A stretch of 64,000 nucleotides of DNA from Thermococcus siculi (lineage in GTDB: Archaea > Methanobacteriota_B > Thermococci > Thermococcales > Thermococcaceae). The notes under the pieces were generated by a model. The model was not told where the DNA came from. It made no database searches and saw nothing but the letters and a program-made list of their open reading frames with translations. Shown here piece after piece: positions 8,241-17,002 of this stretch. Position numbers and translations under genes: made by a program. Positions within the stretch are counted from its first letter, which is position 1, and each line of letters opens with the position of its first letter. Location of the stretch: positions 1,240,001 to 1,304,000 of the forward strand of contig NZ_CP015103.1 of the NCBI RefSeq assembly GCF_002214505.1, in the 5' to 3' direction.

Positions 8241-10025
8241 TCAGAGGCCAGCGAGGTACTCCATAAGGGCCTCGGCGGCGACCTTGGTCTCGTTCCTGGT
8301 GGCACCGGCGACGATAACGACGTCGTAGCCGCCAAGGGCGTCCTGGATGTACTCGATCTCGCCTGGGCTGTTGTACCAGTCGACCTGGCTGATGTTCTGC
8401 TCGACGAGCCACTTGGTGAGGCTGTTGGCGACCGGACCGCCGACGAGGATGAGGTTGGCTCCCGGGTTCTCCATGCTGACCTCGTAGTCCATGACGGTTA
8501 TCGGCTCGGTGACCGGCTTGAGGGTTATCTGGTCAGCGGTGGCGTGGATCTCGCTGACGACGTAGTCGGTGTCGAGGACGCTGTCGCCGACCTCAAGCTC
8601 GACCTCGTCAACGGTGCCCTCCTTCTCCTTGAGGCAGAGGTAGGCGTAGGCAACGACGAAGTCCTTGTCCTCGATCTCGCCATCGCCGTTGATGTCGTAG
8701 TTGACGGCCTTCTCGTTGAGGGGCTTCATCTCAAACCTGTACTTGAGGTCGTAGGTGCCGAAGACGTCGACCGGGTTGCCCTCGAGCTTGTCGAGGTTGG
8801 TGAGGGTGACGTTCTTGATGTAGGTGCCGTCGGTGTGGATGGTCATCTTCCACTTCTTGCCGTCGTAGGTGATGGTGTCTCCGCTCTTCCAGTCCTTGAC
8901 GTCGACCTGGGCGTCGATGCTGGCTATGAGGTGGCCGTCGATACCGACGAAGGTGTCCTTGAGGGTGAGTATGACGGCACCGTCGCCGAAGACGTCGACC
9001 GGGTTGTCCTTCTCGAGGATGATCTGGTCGCTCTCCTGGCCGGTGACGGCGTTCTTAACGACCGCAAGGGCCCTCTGGTCGATGATGCTTATGTCGAGGA
9101 CGGTGACTATCCAGTCGGTGCCCTCGATGGCCTGCGGCTGGCCAACCTGGTACCACTCGGTCGGCTTGTCGTAACCGGCGGTGAAGGTGTCGTTTCCAAC
9201 GCTGAGGACGTAGTAGCTCTGGCCGAAGACGGTGAAGGTCTCGCCGGCCTTGACGCCCTCCTTGTAGATGGTTCCGCCGGTTCCATCGTTGGCGTCACCG
9301 ATGTACCAGCTGGTGACGTTCTCGTAGGCGGCCGGAACGCCCCACTCGGGGTAGGCGTCCCTGGTCTTCTCGCTCTTGGTGACGGTGAAGTTGTAGAGGA
9401 CGTAGTCAACGAAGACGGTAACGTTGCCCGGAGTTATGACGAGGTCAGCGTCCTTGGGCGGCCTGGTCTTGTCCCAGTTGCTCGGGTCCTTGGACTTGAG
9501 CTGGATGTTGCTGAAGGTGATGTCCCAGTCGACGAGCTGCTCGTCTCCGATCTTGTCCTTGTCCTTTATCTGAGTGGTGACGGTGAACCAGCCCTTCCAG
9601 TCGTTGTAGGTCATGTTGTATCCAAGTGGGGCACCGTTCCACCAGTAGTCGCCCGGAAGCTCGCTGTACTTGGTGGCCCAGGCGGTCTGGTTCCTTATGG
9701 TGCTGGCGTTGTAAGCGTAGATGGTCCAGCTGTCAAGGGTCTCGGGCGGGTACTCGGCCTTGATCTTGACGTAGTCGCCCTGGATGTCGACCTGCTCCTG
9801 GGTGTAGAGGAGGCTTCCAAGGGCAACGGCTATGTCAGCGGCACTGGCAACGTCCATAGCGGCAGCAGTGCTTCCAACGACGATTTTAACTGCGGGGGTT
9901 CCATCGGCGTTAACGAAGAAGTCCTTCGGTATGTTCGGAACGGTCGGCTGAGCGCTGGCAAAGCCCATGGTGGCTCCAATCATTGCGGCACCAACAGCAA
10001 GCGCCGCGATCTTCTTAACTTTCAT
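8241..10025 (-). CDS. S-layer protein
   Basis: Main structural protein of the cell envelope, 594 residues. It begins MKVKKIAALAVGAAMIGATMGFASA, a clear signal peptide cleaved before QPTVPNIPKDF. The body is acidic and beta-rich with NxT/S sequons. An EF-hand-like calcium loop, DINGDGEIEDKDF, lies around residue 475. The C-terminus (VVIVAGATRNETKVAAEALMEYL) is typical of the S_layer_MJ/Thermococcales families. The ATG at 10025 follows a strong AGGAGGTG. The high use of preferred codons and the strong promoter fit an abundant protein. The longer open frame to 10085 is the leader. Confidence 0.92.
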   Translation of the reverse strand: MKVKKIAALAVGAAMIGATMGFASAQPTVPNIPKDFFVNADGTPAVKIVVGSTAAAMDVASAADIAVALGSLLYTQEQVDIQGDYVKIKAEYPPETLDSWTIYAYNASTIRNQTAWATKYSELPGDYWWNGAPLGYNMTYNDWKGWFTVTTQIKDKDKIGDEQLVDWDITFSNIQLKSKDPSNWDKTRPPKDADLVITPGNVTVFVDYVLYNFTVTKSEKTRDAYPEWGVPAAYENVTSWYIGDANDGTGGTIYKEGVKAGETFTVFGQSYYVLSVGNDTFTAGYDKPTEWYQVGQPQAIEGTDWIVTVLDISIIDQRALAVVKNAVTGQESDQIILEKDNPVDVFGDGAVILTLKDTFVGIDGHLIASIDAQVDVKDWKSGDTITYDGKKWKMTIHTDGTYIKNVTLTNLDKLEGNPVDVFGTYDLKYRFEMKPLNEKAVNYDINGDGEIEDKDFVVAYAYLCLKEKEGTVDEVELEVGDSVLDTDYVVSEIHATADQITLKPVTEPITVMDYEVSMENPGANLILVGGPVANSLTKWLVEQNISQVDWYNSPGEIEYIQDALGGYDVVIVAGATRNETKVAAEALMEYLAGL

Positions 10026-10047
10026 CTCCCAACACCTCCTTGGCTTT

Positions 10048-10059
10048 GGGCTTACGCCC
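10048..10059 (-). promoter_or_regulatory. GNRA-capped hairpin in the S-layer mRNA leader
   Basis: In the transcript the sequence reads GGGC-GUAA-GCCC, a four-base-pair GC stem closed by a GNRA tetraloop, just 8-9 bases before the AGGAGGTG ribosome-binding site. It could stabilise this abundant message or keep the site exposed. Confidence 0.5.
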
Positions 10060-10101
10060 TGGGATGGTCTAACATGTGTTGTCAATGACTTTCTACCCGG
10101 T

Positions 10102-10120
10102 TAGGGTATATATACTTTTC
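10102..10120 (-). promoter_or_regulatory. Strong S-layer gene promoter
   Basis: On the minus strand the core reads agtatatataccc (TATA at 10107-10114), preceded by a purine-rich BRE-like gcgaaa. The transcription start is expected near 10082, giving a leader of about 57 nt, one of the longer leaders here. Confidence 0.7.
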
Positions 10121-10224
10121 GCTTTCAGACCCTTTCTCGGCCCAAAAGAAGCTCGCTCATTGCCGTAAAAATGAAAGGGAGCTTAATTAAATGCCTATAG
10201 GCCTTTCGCCTTTTGCCGATAATA

Positions 10225-11055
10225 TCACGGGTTGAGTTTGAACTCCGTGTTCTTCTTCTCCATGATCTGCCTCTTAACCGGCCTCGTGACGAGTTCGTTG
10301 ACGAAGCCTCCCAGATCGGTGAGGGTGTTCTGGAGTTCGTTGGCGGTTATGTCAACCACCTCTGGCTCGATTATCGAAATGGCGACCGGTGCATACTTCC
10401 CGGTCAGCTGGAACATCGTTTCAAAAGTGGAAAGGAGTTCCGCCGCCAGCAGCCCCTTGAACTTTCCGTCCTCTGTCTGTCCCTGAACGACGAGCTTGTT
10501 TATCCTGCAGCCCTCCAGCGAGAGCGCCTTTGCCATCGTCTCCTTTATTCCCTCCTCGTTCTCTCCGAAGACCTCTATGACGAAGCGGTACAGGATGTTC
10601 CTGTCTTCAACTATCAGCTCCTCGATCTCTTCCCTTTCGTAGCCTATCCTGGGTACTGGAACGTCATCGAGCTTTGGATAGACGGCCAGACCCCCGAACT
10701 GCTGCATCAGTTTGCCCATGAAGAGCGAGATCTCTCCCAGGATCTTCATGAGTTCCTTGGAGTCGACCTCCAGCTTTCCGGGCCTGAGAACCTCCACTAT
10801 AGCGGGGGAGTATTTGAGGGTCAGACGAACTAAGCTGGCCAGATCCCCGGCTATCTGTGCTTCGATGACACCAGAGTACTTGAGAATGTCCTCATCTTCA
10901 TTTTCCAGGACGTCCTCAACTCTGACGTACTTTACCTTGACGCCCTTCTCGTTTTTCAGACCCTCTGCGGTCTGCCTTATAGCGCTTTCTAAAACTTTCT
11001 TGTCGTTGCCAAGTCCTTCGATATAGAAAATAACCTCGATCTCCTCCAATTTCAC
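10225..11055 (-). CDS. Conserved hypothetical protein with internal duplication
   Basis: Soluble acidic protein of about 276 residues with no recognised family. Two halves look related. The first has YSPAIVEVLRPGKLEVDSKELMKILGEISLFMGKLM and the second YAPVAISIIEPEVVDITANELQNTLTDLGGFVNELV, each preceded by a VIEAQIAGDLASLVRLTLK- or GLLAAELLSTFETMFQLTG-like strand-helix. It overlaps the end of the AmrS gene by a few bases; three GTG codons in a row (11055, 11058, 11061) could serve as start. It is probably cotranscribed with amrS. Confidence 0.65.
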   Translation of the reverse strand: MKLEEIEVIFYIEGLGNDKKVLESAIRQTAEGLKNEKGVKVKYVRVEDVLENEDEDILKYSGVIEAQIAGDLASLVRLTLKYSPAIVEVLRPGKLEVDSKELMKILGEISLFMGKLMQQFGGLAVYPKLDDVPVPRIGYEREEIEELIVEDRNILYRFVIEVFGENEEGIKETMAKALSLEGCRINKLVVQGQTEDGKFKGLLAAELLSTFETMFQLTGKYAPVAISIIEPEVVDITANELQNTLTDLGGFVNELVTRPVKRQIMEKKNTEFKLNP

Positions 11056-12098
11056 CACCACATTCCCTTATATCGCTTTTTTGTGTAGGTCCCCACGATC
11101 GGAATCGGCTCACCGCAGTATCGGCACTTCCCATCCTCGATGTTGTACTCGGTTATCTCGAATCCCCACCGGACTATTAAAGGTTTGCCACACCTCGGGC
11201 AGTATGTGTTCTCGCCCTCGTGACCGGGCACGTTACCGACGTAGACGAACTTTAAACCTTCCTCCTTCGCCACCCTGTACGCCATCTCGACGGTCTCAAT
11301 CGGCGTCGGCGGCAGGTTGCTGAGCTTGTAGTGAGGGAAGAAGCGCGAGAAGTGAACCGGAGTGTCGTCCCCGAGGTTCTCCACAACCCAGCGGGCAAAT
11401 GCCCGAATTTCGTCTTCTTTGTCGTTCAGCGTCGGGATTATGAGGTAGGTTAGCTCGACGTGAATACCGAATTCCTTCTTCGCTATTACCGCGGTCCTCC
11501 TGCTCGGCTCTCCACTCGGGACGCTCGCTATCTTCATGTAAAACCTGTCGTCGAAGGCCTTGATGTCTATGTTCATCGCGTCTATGTAAGGAGCCAGCTC
11601 CCTGAAAGGTTCTTCGTTGATGTAGCCGTTGGTTATCATGAGGTTGTAGATCCCCTCCTTCCTAGCGAGCTTCGCGGTCTCGAGGACGAACTCGTACCAT
11701 ATCACCGGCTCGTTGTAGGTGTAGGCTATGCTCTCGCAGCCGTAGCGCTTCGTTATCGCGACCACCATCTCAGGCGTCATGTCGTGGAGGTACGGGAAGT
11801 TCTCATCGGTCTGGCTTATCTCCCAGTTCTGGCAGTGCTTGCAGTGCATGTTGCAGCCGATGGTGCTTATTGAGAGCGCGCATGAACCTGGCCAGAAGTG
11901 GAAGAGCGGCTTCTTCTCGACCGGATCCGCGGCTATCGATGAGACCTTGCCGTAGTTGAGGGTGTAGAGCTTCCCACCGATGTTCTTCCTCACCCTGCAG
12001 GAGCCGCGCTGGCCCTCGTTGATTATGCAGTTGAGCGGGCAGAGCCGACATCTAACCCTTCCATCCTCAAGCGGCTCCCAGTAAAGTGCCTCCCTCAT
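11052..12098 (-). CDS. amrS: AmmeMemoRadiSam system radical SAM enzyme
   Basis: Radical SAM protein of 348 residues. An N-terminal cysteine pair (CRLCPLNC) is followed by the cluster motif CNMHCKHCQNW (C-x3-C-x2-C, about residues 83-90). The C-terminus has a zinc-ribbon-like CPRC...CRYC. This layout is that of AmrS, formerly called pyruvate-formate-lyase-activating-like protein, usually associated with AmmeMemoRadiSam AMMECR1 and Memo proteins. Neither partner is in this window. The substrate is unknown. Confidence 0.88.
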   Translation of the reverse strand: MREALYWEPLEDGRVRCRLCPLNCIINEGQRGSCRVRKNIGGKLYTLNYGKVSSIAADPVEKKPLFHFWPGSCALSISTIGCNMHCKHCQNWEISQTDENFPYLHDMTPEMVVAITKRYGCESIAYTYNEPVIWYEFVLETAKLARKEGIYNLMITNGYINEEPFRELAPYIDAMNIDIKAFDDRFYMKIASVPSGEPSRRTAVIAKKEFGIHVELTYLIIPTLNDKEDEIRAFARWVVENLGDDTPVHFSRFFPHYKLSNLPPTPIETVEMAYRVAKEEGLKFVYVGNVPGHEGENTYCPRCGKPLIVRWGFEITEYNIEDGKCRYCGEPIPIVGTYTKKRYKGMWW

Positions 12099-12121
12099 GT
12101 TCCCACCGTTTAAAAATCACA

Positions 12122-12844
12122 TCACTCACGTTTAAGCTTTCCGTAGACTTCGTAGTACTCGCGCATGGTGAGGAACCTCGCGCCCTGTGACTTGCAGTGG
12201 TCTATGAGCCTTCCGAGCAGCTCTATTGCCTTATCTCCTGTGTTGAACCTGCAGTCCCAGCGTATCTTTTCATTCTGCATCGGCACGAACTCCCATGGGT
12301 GGGCGAAGTAGACCCTCGGCTCTTTCAAACGGGAGTGGATTACCCTCTGAAATCGCCAGGGGAGCCTTATGACGGAGCTGGTGGTCGAAGCCGGGACCTC
12401 AAGCACATCCCCAAAGAATTTTACACCGGCACGGTAGCCCTTGTAGGTTGCCTTCGATGAGTCAACGAGAACACCATTCCTTTCCAGTATTTCATAATAG
12501 TAATCTGGGAACTGCAGGTTTGGGGCACGGAACGAGACCACATCGCCGAACTCCCTGAGCACATTGAGGGACTTCTCTATGGCCCTTTTTCCTTCATCCC
12601 TGCTCAGCTTGTCGAGCCTCTCGTGGTTGTAGTTGTGGCTGCCAAGCTCGTGACCTTCATCGATAACCCTCTTCACCAGCTCCGGAAAGCGCCTCGCCAT
12701 CTCCGCGGTGAAGAAGAATGTCGCCTTAATGTGCTTCTCCGCCATGAGGTCGAGCAGTTTTGGCAGGCCTTCCTCCATTCCCCGGGTCGTGCTCAGGTAA
12801 GGGGGACAGTCGTGCTCCACGTCGAAGGTTATGGACACCAGCAT
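12122..12844 (-). CDS. Polysaccharide deacetylase family protein
   Basis: NodB-homology protein of 240 residues. TFDVEHD near the N-terminus supplies the catalytic and metal aspartates. SHNYNHERL gives the HxxxH metal ligands, and SFRAPN is the third motif. No signal peptide is seen, so it acts in the cytoplasm or on lipid-linked sugars at the inner face. Its start (TGATG) overlaps the stop of the upstream glycosyltransferase, so it belongs to the glycosyltransferase-flippase operon and probably deacetylates an N-acetylated sugar of a surface glycan. Confidence 0.87.
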   Translation of the reverse strand: MLVSITFDVEHDCPPYLSTTRGMEEGLPKLLDLMAEKHIKATFFFTAEMARRFPELVKRVIDEGHELGSHNYNHERLDKLSRDEGKRAIEKSLNVLREFGDVVSFRAPNLQFPDYYYEILERNGVLVDSSKATYKGYRAGVKFFGDVLEVPASTTSSVIRLPWRFQRVIHSRLKEPRVYFAHPWEFVPMQNEKIRWDCRFNTGDKAIELLGRLIDHCKSQGARFLTMREYYEVYGKLKRE

Positions 12845-14067
12845 CAGCCGAGCCTCCTCATGAGCTTGTAGGTCAGATACAACCTGTCCACCTGGTCCCT
12901 CATCTTCATCGTCATGAGGTATATCCTGAGGAGCTTTTTCAGCACGACCCCCCAGGAGAACTCCTTCTCCGCCTTCTTTCTCGCCTCAAGTCCCATGGTC
13001 ACGAGTAGTTCTCTGTCCGTGAGCACCTTTGCTAGGTTCTCGGCCATCCCATTCTCGCTTAGGGCGAGGAGTCCGGTTTTTCCATTCAGAATCATATCCG
13101 ATAGGCCGCTCTCGTTTCTTCCTATGACGGGGTTTCCAGTTGCCATGGCCTCCAGACCCACGACCGGAAACGCCTCGAGGATACCGGGCATCAGAACTAA
13201 ATCCGCCGCCCAGTAGAGGGGGAGAAGCCGCCCGCGTTCCATAAAGTCGTAGAGTTCGGTTATCTGGCCGATTCCCGTTTCGCGGAGGTTCTTCTCCAGG
13301 GCTGGCCTCATGGGACCGTTCCCTATCATAATGAGCTTCAGCTTCCTCATGGGGAGGCCGCTCTTCCTCAGGGCTTCCCTGACCATGAACGGTATTCTGT
13401 GGGCCTGCTTGCGCTCGGTCATTCTCCCGAGGTACAGAATCACTACTTCGTCTCTAACTCCGAGTTCCCGGCGTGCCTTCTCCCTCTCTTCAGGTTCCGG
13501 AGGCCGCCATTTTCTGGTGTCTATCCCGTTCGGGACGACAATGACCGGACGGCCATTCAGCCCGCCCTCCAGCAGGTTGCGGGTGTCCTCCGCCACAGGG
13601 GTGCTGACCGCTATGAACGTGTCTATCCTTTTCAGGTGGTGCCTGACGAAGGGCCCGATGAGAAAATTGAGGGGGGGTTTTCCATAGAAGGAGTGGTTGG
13701 TGGCCACCACGGGCACACCCCTGATGCCCCGGGATATCTTCGAGACCCCCACGGCGAGGGGCGAGTAGATGCTGTGGATATGGGTCACATCGAAGTCGAT
13801 TTTCTTGTAGAACTCGTTTATCTTCCAGAACTGGCCATAGCCAATGCTGACGTGGTATTTCTTGAAGTAAAGCATGGAGGGGAACCTGACAACACGGTAG
13901 GGAAAGCTGTCAACGTACGGTTTCATGTATCGATAGTCGTGGGTTATCACGTACGGCTCGTGTCCGTGGGAGAGAAGGTTGCGGGCGAGTTCATCGATGT
14001 GCGATTCGATCCCGCCGACCTTGGGGTAGAACCAGTCGCTCGCTATTGCGATTTTAAGGCCTTCCAT
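12844..14067 (-). CDS. Glycosyltransferase family 4 protein
   Basis: Retaining GT-B glycosyltransferase of 407 residues. The N-terminal domain opens KIAIASDWFYPKVGGIESHIDELARNL, a GT4 acceptor-side signature. The C-terminal nucleotide-sugar domain has VVPNGIDTRKW, LYLGRMTERK and the E-x7-E motif in LEAFPVVGLEAMA. A charged tail (DQVDRLYLTYKLMRRLG) may contact membrane. It overlaps the flippase-like gene by 25 bp and the deacetylase by one base. The three together look like a glycolipid or lipid-linked oligosaccharide synthesis operon. The donor sugar cannot be told. Confidence 0.88.
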   Translation of the reverse strand: MEGLKIAIASDWFYPKVGGIESHIDELARNLLSHGHEPYVITHDYRYMKPYVDSFPYRVVRFPSMLYFKKYHVSIGYGQFWKINEFYKKIDFDVTHIHSIYSPLAVGVSKISRGIRGVPVVATNHSFYGKPPLNFLIGPFVRHHLKRIDTFIAVSTPVAEDTRNLLEGGLNGRPVIVVPNGIDTRKWRPPEPEEREKARRELGVRDEVVILYLGRMTERKQAHRIPFMVREALRKSGLPMRKLKLIMIGNGPMRPALEKNLRETGIGQITELYDFMERGRLLPLYWAADLVLMPGILEAFPVVGLEAMATGNPVIGRNESGLSDMILNGKTGLLALSENGMAENLAKVLTDRELLVTMGLEARKKAEKEFSWGVVLKKLLRIYLMTMKMRDQVDRLYLTYKLMRRLG

Positions 14068-14924
14068 ATTTCAACCCCTCCGGAGGTGAGCAGCACTGCA
14101 AAGCCAACGATACTGCTTGCCACGTAGGAGACGAAGCGCTCCAGCAGGGTGATGGAGAGGGCCAGCGCCATCGGGATTCCGAAGTACGTGAGCGTCCCTA
14201 TGAGGCCGCCCTCGATTATACCAATCCCCCCGGGAGTGAAGGCCACCAGGCCGAAGAGCAGGTTGGCCACGGATATGACCGCTATGAAGCTCCACGCCAG
14301 GTCGAGACCGAAGGCGAGGGTTATGAGCTTCAGTCTGGCGACGTCAAGGAGCCAGATGGTCGAACTCAGGAGTATGGCGATCAGGTTGAGGTTGTGCATC
14401 CTCCTTAAGGAGGTTATCCTCTCCAGCTCTCCCTCGGTCACGCTGGTTCTGAAGAGCCGGAGCGAGAGCCTCACGAAGGAGTCCCATTTGACCCATATCA
14501 GCAGTATTCCCGCTATCCCAAGGAGGACGAAGGGGAGTGGCTCCCCCGACGAGAAGTAGCTCATGCCCACAAGGAAGAGGGCGAAGACAGGGATCGTCTC
14601 AAGAATCCTCTCGTAGATTATGCTCACCGCCGAGACCCCCGTTGGAATGTTTGCCCTCTTTGACACCCATGCCATCCTGAGGAGCTCGCCGCCGCTCCTG
14701 CTCAGCGGGGTGACGTTGTTCATGAATATCGACGCTAGAATGGCCTTCACAAGCTCCCTGAGAGGGGCGTCCCTTCCAACTCCCCTCAGGACAAGCTTCC
14801 AACGGATTCCGTATATGACGACACTGACGTAGTATGTCAGGAAAGCAAGGGCTAGGTAACCGAGAGATGCGGTGCTCACAACCGAAAAGTACTGTTCCGC
14901 GGAATCCACAAGGCTCTCCAGCAT
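14043..14924 (-). CDS. Flippase-like integral membrane protein (LPG synthase TM/UPF0104 family)
   Basis: About seven or eight transmembrane segments in 293 residues. The signature FMNNVTPLSRSGGELLRMAWVSKR matches the N-x-T-P-x-R-x-G-G-E pattern of this family, and FTPGGIGIIEGGL is the second conserved loop. Members include bacterial lysylphosphatidylglycerol synthase membrane domains and archaeal proteins beside glycosyltransferases. Here it is first in an operon with GT4 and a deacetylase, so moving or presenting a glycolipid is a fair inference. ATG 14924 is preferred over the GTG two codons upstream. Confidence 0.85.
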   Translation of the reverse strand: MLESLVDSAEQYFSVVSTASLGYLALAFLTYYVSVVIYGIRWKLVLRGVGRDAPLRELVKAILASIFMNNVTPLSRSGGELLRMAWVSKRANIPTGVSAVSIIYERILETIPVFALFLVGMSYFSSGEPLPFVLLGIAGILLIWVKWDSFVRLSLRLFRTSVTEGELERITSLRRMHNLNLIAILLSSTIWLLDVARLKLITLAFGLDLAWSFIAVISVANLLFGLVAFTPGGIGIIEGGLIGTLTYFGIPMALALSITLLERFVSYVASSIVGFAVLLTSGGVEIWKALKSQ

Positions 14925-14965
14925 AGTCACGACCTAACCCTTAATTTGGTGACGGTTTTAAAACG

Positions 14966-15943
14966 TTATCGGAGGAAGGCCCAATTCTTTTCTTTTACTC
15001 CCCTGTTAAGGTGTTCCCAGCCCATAAGGGGCATCCTCTGGCGTTTTCCTTTGGTGGTAACGTAAGTACCACCACCTTTGAACGTCCTCCCGATGGGGGT
15101 GCACTCAATCTCCAGCGTTTCAAGGGTATCCTCGGGGATTGTAAATACTATCTCAAACTCCTCACCGCTGGCGAGGGCGATATCAACCGGTTTCATCCCA
15201 GTGATTTCAGCCACCTCTAAGACCTCCTCCCTGATGGGAAGTCTTTCGGCTTCCACTTCGATACCCACCCCGCTCATCTCCGATAGTAGATGCAACTCCT
15301 TGCTCAGGCCGTCGCTTATATCTATGGCCGCGCTGGCAACCTCGCTCAGTTTGGAACCTTCCTCAACCCTCGCCCTCGGTTCCAGTAGTTTCTCGTAGAG
15401 GGCACCCCTAACCTTGGCCGGAACCTCAAGGCCGTTCTTCCACACCAGCAGACCGGCCAGGGCCCTTCCTATATCGCCCGTAACGCACACCAGCTCGCCC
15501 GGTCTCGCCCCTGAGCGGGTGAGGAGTCTCCGGGTTCTCCCAAGGGCGATTCCATCTATGATCAAATCGTCCGCCTCGTTCGTATCCGCGCTTAGAACTG
15601 GAACATCGTAGAACTCCAGTGCCCTCCCAATACCCTCGGCGACCCCCTCAAGATAACCGCTCTCCATGTCCTCTGGGACACCGAGGGAGAAGAGGAAACC
15701 GATGGGTTTCGCCCCCATCGCCGCCACGTCGCTCACGTTCATGGTGACCGCCTTAAATCCGACCTGCTCAGGCGTCATTATGTCCGGAACGTCCGTCCTC
15801 CTCACCAGCATGTCGTTCGTCGCGACGAGCCACTCGCCCCCAACCTTAATGGCCCCTGCATCGTCGCCGAGGGGGAGGTCTCCCTGCTTTTTGAGGTGTC
15901 TCATGAAGAGCTTGATGATGTCCCTCTCCACGCTTATCCCCAT
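14966..15943 (-). CDS. thiL: Thiamine-monophosphate kinase
   Basis: PurM/ThiL-fold kinase of 325 residues that makes thiamine diphosphate from thiamine phosphate. GDDAGAIKVGGEWLVATNDMLV is the N-terminal glycine-rich metal-binding motif, MNVSDVAAMGAKP is the ThiL/SelD/PurM core, and SADTNEADDLIIDGIALG and AIDISDGLSKELHLL are further ThiL signatures. A TATA (tttaaattcc on this strand, near 15960-15968) places initiation almost at ATG 15943, so translation is probably leaderless. It is divergent from galT with 75 bp between starts. Confidence 0.92.
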   Translation of the reverse strand: MGISVERDIIKLFMRHLKKQGDLPLGDDAGAIKVGGEWLVATNDMLVRRTDVPDIMTPEQVGFKAVTMNVSDVAAMGAKPIGFLFSLGVPEDMESGYLEGVAEGIGRALEFYDVPVLSADTNEADDLIIDGIALGRTRRLLTRSGARPGELVCVTGDIGRALAGLLVWKNGLEVPAKVRGALYEKLLEPRARVEEGSKLSEVASAAIDISDGLSKELHLLSEMSGVGIEVEAERLPIREEVLEVAEITGMKPVDIALASGEEFEIVFTIPEDTLETLEIECTPIGRTFKGGGTYVTTKGKRQRMPLMGWEHLNRGVKEKNWAFLR

Positions 15944-16018
15944 CCTCACTTGGGCCTGGGAATTTAAAGCCTTCGCCAACCTTTTATTTCCTTCCGCGAA
16001 ATATCTGGAGTGGTGAAG

Positions 16019-17002
16019 ATGAGGGAGTTACGCTTCAACCCCCTGACCGGTCAGTGGGTGATGGTCTCGGCGGTGAGAAAGGAACGGCCCTGGCGCCCGG
16101 AGGGCTTCTGCCCCTTCTGTCCCGGGAACGAGGAAACAGGTTACGGGTGGGAGGTTCTCCTTCTACCCAACCGCTTCCCCATGCTGGACTTCAGTGCGCC
16201 CAGGCCGGAAAAGGGGGGCTTTTACAGGAAAGCCCGGGCGCTGGGACAGTGCAGCGTGATAGTTGAGACGCCGGAGCACGACCTCAACGACCTCGACGAG
16301 CTATCTGAAGATGCCATGCTCCGCGTTGTCGAATTATGGAAAAACGTAACTGGGGAATTAAAGAACAACCCGAGAGTTGCCTACCTTGCCATATTCCGGA
16401 ACAAAGGGGAGGAGATAGGCGTCAGCCTAACACACCCGCACGGCCAGCTCTACGCGCTTCCATTCATCCCCCTGAAGGCAAGGCTTAAGGTGGAAAACTC
16501 CAGGGCGTATTTTGAACGCAGTGGAGAGTGCCTCTTCTGCAGGGTTTTGAAGGAGGAACTTGGTGGTGAGCGGCTTATTTACGAAAACGAAAACTTCACG
16601 GTCTTTCTGCCCTTCTTCGCCAGCTGGCCCTTTGAGGTCCACATCTACCCAAAGAGGCACGTCCAGTGGCTGACCCAGCTGGCCGGGACGGAGCTTCGCG
16701 ATCTTGCTGATGCCCTCCGGGTGACGGCGGGAACTTTAAACGCGGTTCTAAACAGGCAGATGCCCTACTCCATGATGCTCTTCCAGGCGCCATTCAAGGG
16801 AGCCTACCCCTTCTACCATCTCCACATAGAGTTCTACCCGCTCCTTAGGGACAACGGCAAGGTCAAATACGCCGCCGGGATAGAGACCGGCCTCTGGGAC
16901 TTCACCTACGACGGCGTTCCAGAGGAGAACGCCCGGAAGTTGAGGAGGGCATGCCTCAGGGCTGCGAAAAGGGCAAATGCAAGGGGCAGATGTTTCACTT
17001 AG
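16019..17002 (+). CDS. galT: Galactose-1-phosphate uridylyltransferase
   Basis: GalT transfers UMP between UDP-glucose and galactose 1-phosphate in the Leloir pathway. The 327-residue protein has the N-terminal zinc-type CPFCPGNE, the active-site THPHGQLYALPFIP with the nucleophilic His of HPH, a second CLFCRVL pair, and C-terminal HIYPKRH and HLHIEFYPL. An in-frame GTG at 16010 is an alternative start; ATG 16019 follows GGTGA closely. No other galactose genes are adjacent. The end overlaps endonuclease Q's 3' end by eight bases. Confidence 0.93.
   Translation: MRELRFNPLTGQWVMVSAVRKERPWRPEGFCPFCPGNEETGYGWEVLLLPNRFPMLDFSAPRPEKGGFYRKARALGQCSVIVETPEHDLNDLDELSEDAMLRVVELWKNVTGELKNNPRVAYLAIFRNKGEEIGVSLTHPHGQLYALPFIPLKARLKVENSRAYFERSGECLFCRVLKEELGGERLIYENENFTVFLPFFASWPFEVHIYPKRHVQWLTQLAGTELRDLADALRVTAGTLNAVLNRQMPYSMMLFQAPFKGAYPFYHLHIEFYPLLRDNGKVKYAAGIETGLWDFTYDGVPEENARKLRRACLRAAKRANARGRCFT

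Noticed and set aside
8112-10088. A 658-residue plus-strand frame opposite the S-layer gene
   Set aside because: It is the exact antisense of the S-layer gene and upstream secreted-protein gene. It is rich in Val, Asp, Gly and Leu as expected from the codon bias of the real gene, and has no promoter or ribosome-binding site.
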